This document shows positions 60,085-64,000 of a stretch of 64,000 nt of DNA, in pieces (the first letter of the stretch is position 1; each line of letters begins with the position of its first letter). Under the pieces are notes generated by a model. That model saw nothing but the letters and a program-made list of their open reading frames with translations, made no database searches and had not been told where the DNA came from. This stretch comes from Aureimonas sp. Leaf324. Lineage in GTDB: Bacteria; Pseudomonadota; Alphaproteobacteria; Rhizobiales; Rhizobiaceae. The stretch spans positions 1,329-65,328 of the forward strand of contig NZ_LMOH01000025.1 of the NCBI RefSeq assembly GCF_001423245.1. Reading direction: 5' to 3'. A program made the translations under genes and the position numbers.

Positions 60085-61317
60085 TCAGTCGTAGCGCCGT
60101 TCGTCGGCGATCACCTTGCCGTCGCGCGGCAGGGAGCCGGGTGCCACGACCCGCGCGGTGCCGCGTAGCTTGGTGACGCTCGCGAGCGTTTCGGCGAGGG
60201 CCGCGGCCACCGCCTCGTCCCGCCCTTCCGCGTGGAGCGTCATCACGTCGCGCTCGCCCTCGCGCGTGACCACGAGCCGGAGATGCCCGACCTCAGGATG
60301 GCGCTTGCCGACCGTCGCCACCTGCTCGGGCCGCACGAACATGCCGCGCACCTTGGTGATCTGGTCGGCGCGGCCCATCCAGCCGCGGATGCGCGGCGCG
60401 GTGCCGTCGCCGGCCACGGTGCCGGTGTGGATCGCCGAGAGATCGCCGGTCGCGAAGCGGAACAGCGGGTAGTCGGCGTTGAGGCGGGTGACGACGAGTT
60501 CGCCGATCTCGCCGTCCGGCACCGGGTCGCCCGTGCCGGGCGCGACGATCTCGACGATCGCCTCCTCGCTGACCGCCATGCCGTCCTCGGCCGCGCCCGT
60601 CTCGAACGCGATGATGCCGAGATCGGCGGTGCCGTAGGCTTGGGCGAGCCGAAGCCCGCGCCCTTCCAGCTCGCGCTTTAGGGACGCCGGCAGCGCCGCG
60701 CCGGAGACGAGCGCCAGCCGAAGCGAGGACACGTCGCGCCCGAGCTCAGTCGCCTTGTCGAGGAGGACCTTGAGGAAGTCCGGCGTGCCGACATAGGCCC
60801 GCGCCCCGTATCGTGCGAGGGCGTCGACCTGCGCCTCCGAGCCGGCGGTGCCGGCCGGGATCACGGCGCAGCCGAGCGCATGGGCGCCGCTCTCGAACAT
60901 CGCGCCGGCCGGGGTCAGATGGTAGGAGAAGCTGTTGTGAAGGACGTCGCCCGGCTCGAGGCCGAGGGCGTCGAGCGCGCGTGCCGCGCCCCACCAGTCC
61001 GCGCCAAAGCCTTCCGGGTCGAGGATCGGGCCCGGCGAGACGAAGAGACGCGCGAGCGCGCCGGGCGCCTTGAGCGCCAGCCCGCCGAAGGGCGGCCGCT
61101 CGTCCTGGAGACGCGGCAGGTCGGACTTGCGCAACACCGGCAGGCGGGCGAGCGCCTCGCGCGAGGTGACGGTCGCGGGGTCGAGCGCGCCGAGATGCGC
61201 CTGCCATCCGGGCGCGGTATCGAGCGCCCGGCCGAGAAGCGTGCGAAGGGTCGCGAACTGCGCAGCCGCTCGCGCCGCCGGCTCGCGCCGGGCGAGGGTC
61301 CTGTCATAGACCGTCAT
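60085..61317 (-). CDS. PaaK-like AMP-dependent CoA ligase
   Basis: 410 residues of the phenylacetate-CoA ligase family. It has L-P-V-L-R-K-S-D-L-P-R-L near residue 58, A-Y-G-T-A-D-L-G-I-I near 218, F-R-F-A-T-G-D-L-S near 285 and G-R-A-D-Q-I-T-K-V-R-G-M-F-V-R-P near 315. The glycine/threonine-rich ATP loop S-S-G-T-T-G is replaced by V-S-P-G-P-I-L-D-P, so activity may differ from standard PaaK. It is downstream of a Liv-type importer, whose ligand acid it might activate. Confidence 0.82.
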   Translation of the reverse strand: MTVYDRTLARREPAARAAAQFATLRTLLGRALDTAPGWQAHLGALDPATVTSREALARLPVLRKSDLPRLQDERPPFGGLALKAPGALARLFVSPGPILDPEGFGADWWGAARALDALGLEPGDVLHNSFSYHLTPAGAMFESGAHALGCAVIPAGTAGSEAQVDALARYGARAYVGTPDFLKVLLDKATELGRDVSSLRLALVSGAALPASLKRELEGRGLRLAQAYGTADLGIIAFETGAAEDGMAVSEEAIVEIVAPGTGDPVPDGEIGELVVTRLNADYPLFRFATGDLSAIHTGTVAGDGTAPRIRGWMGRADQITKVRGMFVRPEQVATVGKRHPEVGHLRLVVTREGERDVMTLHAEGRDEAVAAALAETLASVTKLRGTARVVAPGSLPRDGKVIADERRYD

Positions 61318-61340
61318 GGGAGTGTCCTTCCGATCCCGCG

Positions 61341-62132
<792 letters not shown>

Positions 62133-62136
62133 GGCG

Positions 62137-63381
62137 TCAGCGTCCCTCGCGGAAGCCCTTGGCGCCGGCGTCGATCTCCTTCTGGACGACCTCACCGTAA
62201 TGCGCACCCCAGTCGGTGACCGGCACCCAGGTCTCGCCGTTCCATTCCGACACGCGGCCGAAGCCGCCGCCCTGATGGTCCTTCGCCGTGATGGTGATCG
62301 GCGGCATCAGCCCTTCGGCGTTGAAGTTGGCGATCTTCTCGAAGCCCGCCTTGAGGCGCTCGCCGGTCAGTTCGCCGCTCGCGCCGTCGGCAAGGCCAAG
62401 GCGTGCGGCTTCCACCGCGACGGCCATGGTCGCGACGCCGAGATTGTAGGCCGACGAGCCGACGAGCTCGGCATTGCCGGCGCCCTGGCCGGGTTTCACG
62501 ACCTTCTCTTCGATGCGCTGGATGATCGGGTTGTCGCGGCCCGGTGCCACCGCCTCGAAGCGCTTGACGCCCTTCATGATGTCGGGCCCGACGGTGCGCG
62601 CGTCGGTCTCAGTCAGCCAGACGACGGACAGGATCTTGTCGGCCGCGATGCCGTTGCGAATGGCCTCGCGCACCGACACGGCCTGGCCGCCGCCCGCGCC
62701 CCAGATCAGCGCGTAGTCCGGCCGGTAGCGCCGCACCTCGGTCCAGGTCGAGCCCTGCTCGTTGCCGGGGCTGGCATAGGCGAAGGTCGAGACCTCGAAG
62801 CCCTTCTCGGCGGCAAGATCCTTCAGGACGTTGATCGGCTCGCGCCCGAACGGGCTGTCGATGTGGACGAGCGCGATCTTCTTGCCGGCAAGCCCGCCGC
62901 CCTTCGTCTCGATCCAGTTGGCGAGAACGGTCGCCTGGCTCCAGTAGGTCGCCATCATCGGGAAGATGTAGGGGAAGGTCTCGCCGTCCGAGGCGTCGCC
63001 GCGCCCGTGCACCGGCGTGATCATCACCACCTTGTCCTGCAGCGCCTGCGGCACGAGAGCGCGCGACACGGGCGTCGAGAGGAAGTCGAAGAGGATGGCG
63101 CCCTGGTCGCGCGCCCGGTTGTAGGCCTCGATACCGCGCTGCGGCTGGTTGCCCGTGTCCGACACCAGCGCCTCGAACTTGCGGCCGTCGAGGCCGCCCT
63201 CGGCGTTGACGAGGCTGAGATAGTCGCGCTGGCCCTGATTGTATTCGCCGGTCACGAAAGTATAGACCGCCGTGAAGTCCTGGGGCATCGCGAACTTGAT
63301 CGTCTCCTGCGCGAGCGCCGCGCCGGAGAGACCGGCCGCGAGGGCGAGCCCCCCCAGGATCGATGCGAGACTGCGTTTCAT
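62137..63381 (-). CDS. Liv-type ABC importer, periplasmic binding protein (second system)
   Basis: 414 residues with a signal peptide of about 25 residues (ends A-A-L-A-Q). The mature protein opens I-K-F-A-M-P-Q-D-F-T-A-V-Y and has G-L-D-G-R-K-F-E-A-L-V-S-D-T-G-N near 70 and the K-I-A-L-V-H-I-D-S-P-F-G-R-E-P block in the middle. It is an amide/branched-chain-type (LivJ-like) binding protein. GGAG precedes the ATG. Neighbouring PaaK-like ligase suggests an aromatic or branched carboxylic acid ligand, which is inference. Confidence 0.87.
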   Translation of the reverse strand: MKRSLASILGGLALAAGLSGAALAQETIKFAMPQDFTAVYTFVTGEYNQGQRDYLSLVNAEGGLDGRKFEALVSDTGNQPQRGIEAYNRARDQGAILFDFLSTPVSRALVPQALQDKVVMITPVHGRGDASDGETFPYIFPMMATYWSQATVLANWIETKGGGLAGKKIALVHIDSPFGREPINVLKDLAAEKGFEVSTFAYASPGNEQGSTWTEVRRYRPDYALIWGAGGGQAVSVREAIRNGIAADKILSVVWLTETDARTVGPDIMKGVKRFEAVAPGRDNPIIQRIEEKVVKPGQGAGNAELVGSSAYNLGVATMAVAVEAARLGLADGASGELTGERLKAGFEKIANFNAEGLMPPITITAKDHQGGGFGRVSEWNGETWVPVTDWGAHYGEVVQKEIDAGAKGFREGR

Positions 63382-63418
63382 GTGGGTCTCCTCCGGGTGT
63401 TTCTTGGGTTTTCGGCGG

Positions 63419-64000
63419 TCAGCGCTTCGCGTGGCGGAAGGGCCAGACGAGGAAGGTGTTGCGGATGTTGTCGTAGATCTTGGCCATCCCGAGCGGCTCC
63501 AAGAGCAGGAAGGCGACGATCAGCGCGCCGTAGGCCATCATCGGGATGTGCGAGAGAAGGTTGGTCGAGACCGACAGCCAGCCGGCCGACGACAAGGCGA
63601 TCACGAGATTGGTGAGGACGATCGGGGCGAGCAGCACGAAGCCCGCGCCAAGGAACGCGCCGATCACCGAGCCGAGGCCGCCGACCAGCACCATGGCGAC
63701 GAGCTGGATCGAGACGTTGAAGGTGAACTGCTCGGGCGTGACCGCGCGATAGTAGCAGAAGGCCAGCACCGCGCCCGACACGCCGCCCATGAACGACGAG
63801 GTGAAGAAGGCGACGAGCTTGGTGCGGAACGGATCGACGCCGATCACGGCCGCCGCGAAGTCCTTCTCGCGGATGGCAATGAGCGCACGCCCGAACGCCG
63901 TGCGCTTGACGTTGAGGAGGAAGAGCGCGGCCACCACGGCCCAGGCGAGCGCTGCCCAGTAGCGGGCCCAGGGGCCGTCGAGCGGCAGGAACAGGAGCGA
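63419..64000 (-). CDS. Liv-type ABC importer permease, LivM family, C-terminal part
   Basis: The frame remains open at the right edge, so the start lies beyond the window; 193 residues are visible. R-T-A-F-G-R-A-L-I-A-I-R-E-K-D-F-A-A-A-V-I-G is the coupling loop of LivM, and G-G-L-G-S-V-I-G-A-F-L-G-A the conserved late segment. It ends in a basic tail after a M-A-K-I-Y-D-N-I-R-N amphipathic stretch, seen in many LivM proteins of this subtype. The LivH and LivG partners are expected further right. Confidence 0.85.
   Translation of the reverse strand, partial: SLLFLPLDGPWARYWAALAWAVVAALFLLNVKRTAFGRALIAIREKDFAAAVIGVDPFRTKLVAFFTSSFMGGVSGAVLAFCYYRAVTPEQFTFNVSIQLVAMVLVGGLGSVIGAFLGAGFVLLAPIVLTNLVIALSSAGWLSVSTNLLSHIPMMAYGALIVAFLLLEPLGMAKIYDNIRNTFLVWPFRHAKR

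Overview
This window looks like chromosomal DNA of a very GC-rich alphaproteobacterium, most likely of the Hyphomicrobiales (Rhizobiales). That placement is an inference from strong G/C third-position bias, the abundance of periplasmic-binding-protein importers (four ABC loci plus a further partial Liv-type locus, and a TRAP system), GntR and LysR regulators beside the transport operons, a PhrB-type iron-sulfur photolyase and a NodS-like methyltransferase. Genes are tightly packed and are often coupled by 4-nt ATGA or GTGA stop/start overlaps. I saw no tRNA, rRNA, insertion sequence, prophage or CRISPR array.

Layout: 1-869 holds the end of a class III aminotransferase and a cupin/SnoaL fusion, closed by a perfect hairpin shared with the converging operon. 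971-10101 (minus) is one long operon: a PxpA-like hydrolase, a biotin carrier, a biotin carboxylase, PxpB- and PxpC-like proteins and a complete Liv-type importer, with a divergent LysR gene (10235-11140). This looks like import and ATP/biotin-dependent opening of a lactam or amide. 11160-15715 holds a Crp/Fnr regulator divergent from a four-gene cluster: GT2 glycosyltransferase, acyl-CoA-dehydrogenase-like flavoprotein, PIG-L deacetylase and NodS-like methyltransferase. It resembles a small glycoconjugate pathway and is the best candidate for an undescribed system.

15783-29618 is a sugar-acid region: a ribose-type ABC importer with an alpha/beta hydrolase (minus), a Gfo/Idh/MocA oxidoreductase (minus), then uxaC, a DctPQM TRAP transporter, a FadR-type GntR regulator, kduI, kduD and kdgF (plus). 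The last genes turn unsaturated uronates, from pectin- or alginate-type polymers, into 2-keto-3-deoxygluconate. A DUF2233 exported protein and a (6-4)-type photolyase follow.

32122-40034 holds a LysR regulator divergent from an aminotransferase, a ureohydrolase, a polyamine-type ABC importer and a nitrilase-family amidase, together suggesting catabolism of a guanidino or polyamine compound. 40001-52023 is a second sugar locus: lactonase-like amidohydrolase, FucU mutarotase, an ABC importer with two different permeases, Fe-alcohol dehydrogenase, GntR regulator, GMC oxidoreductase, SDR and a GldA-like dehydrogenase. 52160-60076 carries a small membrane protein, a LysR gene and a leucine/isovalerate-type operon (ivd, mccB, mccA) that continues with MaoC, CitE-like and thioesterase-like genes. 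60085 to the right edge (minus) is a PaaK-like ligase with a second Liv-type importer that runs off the window.
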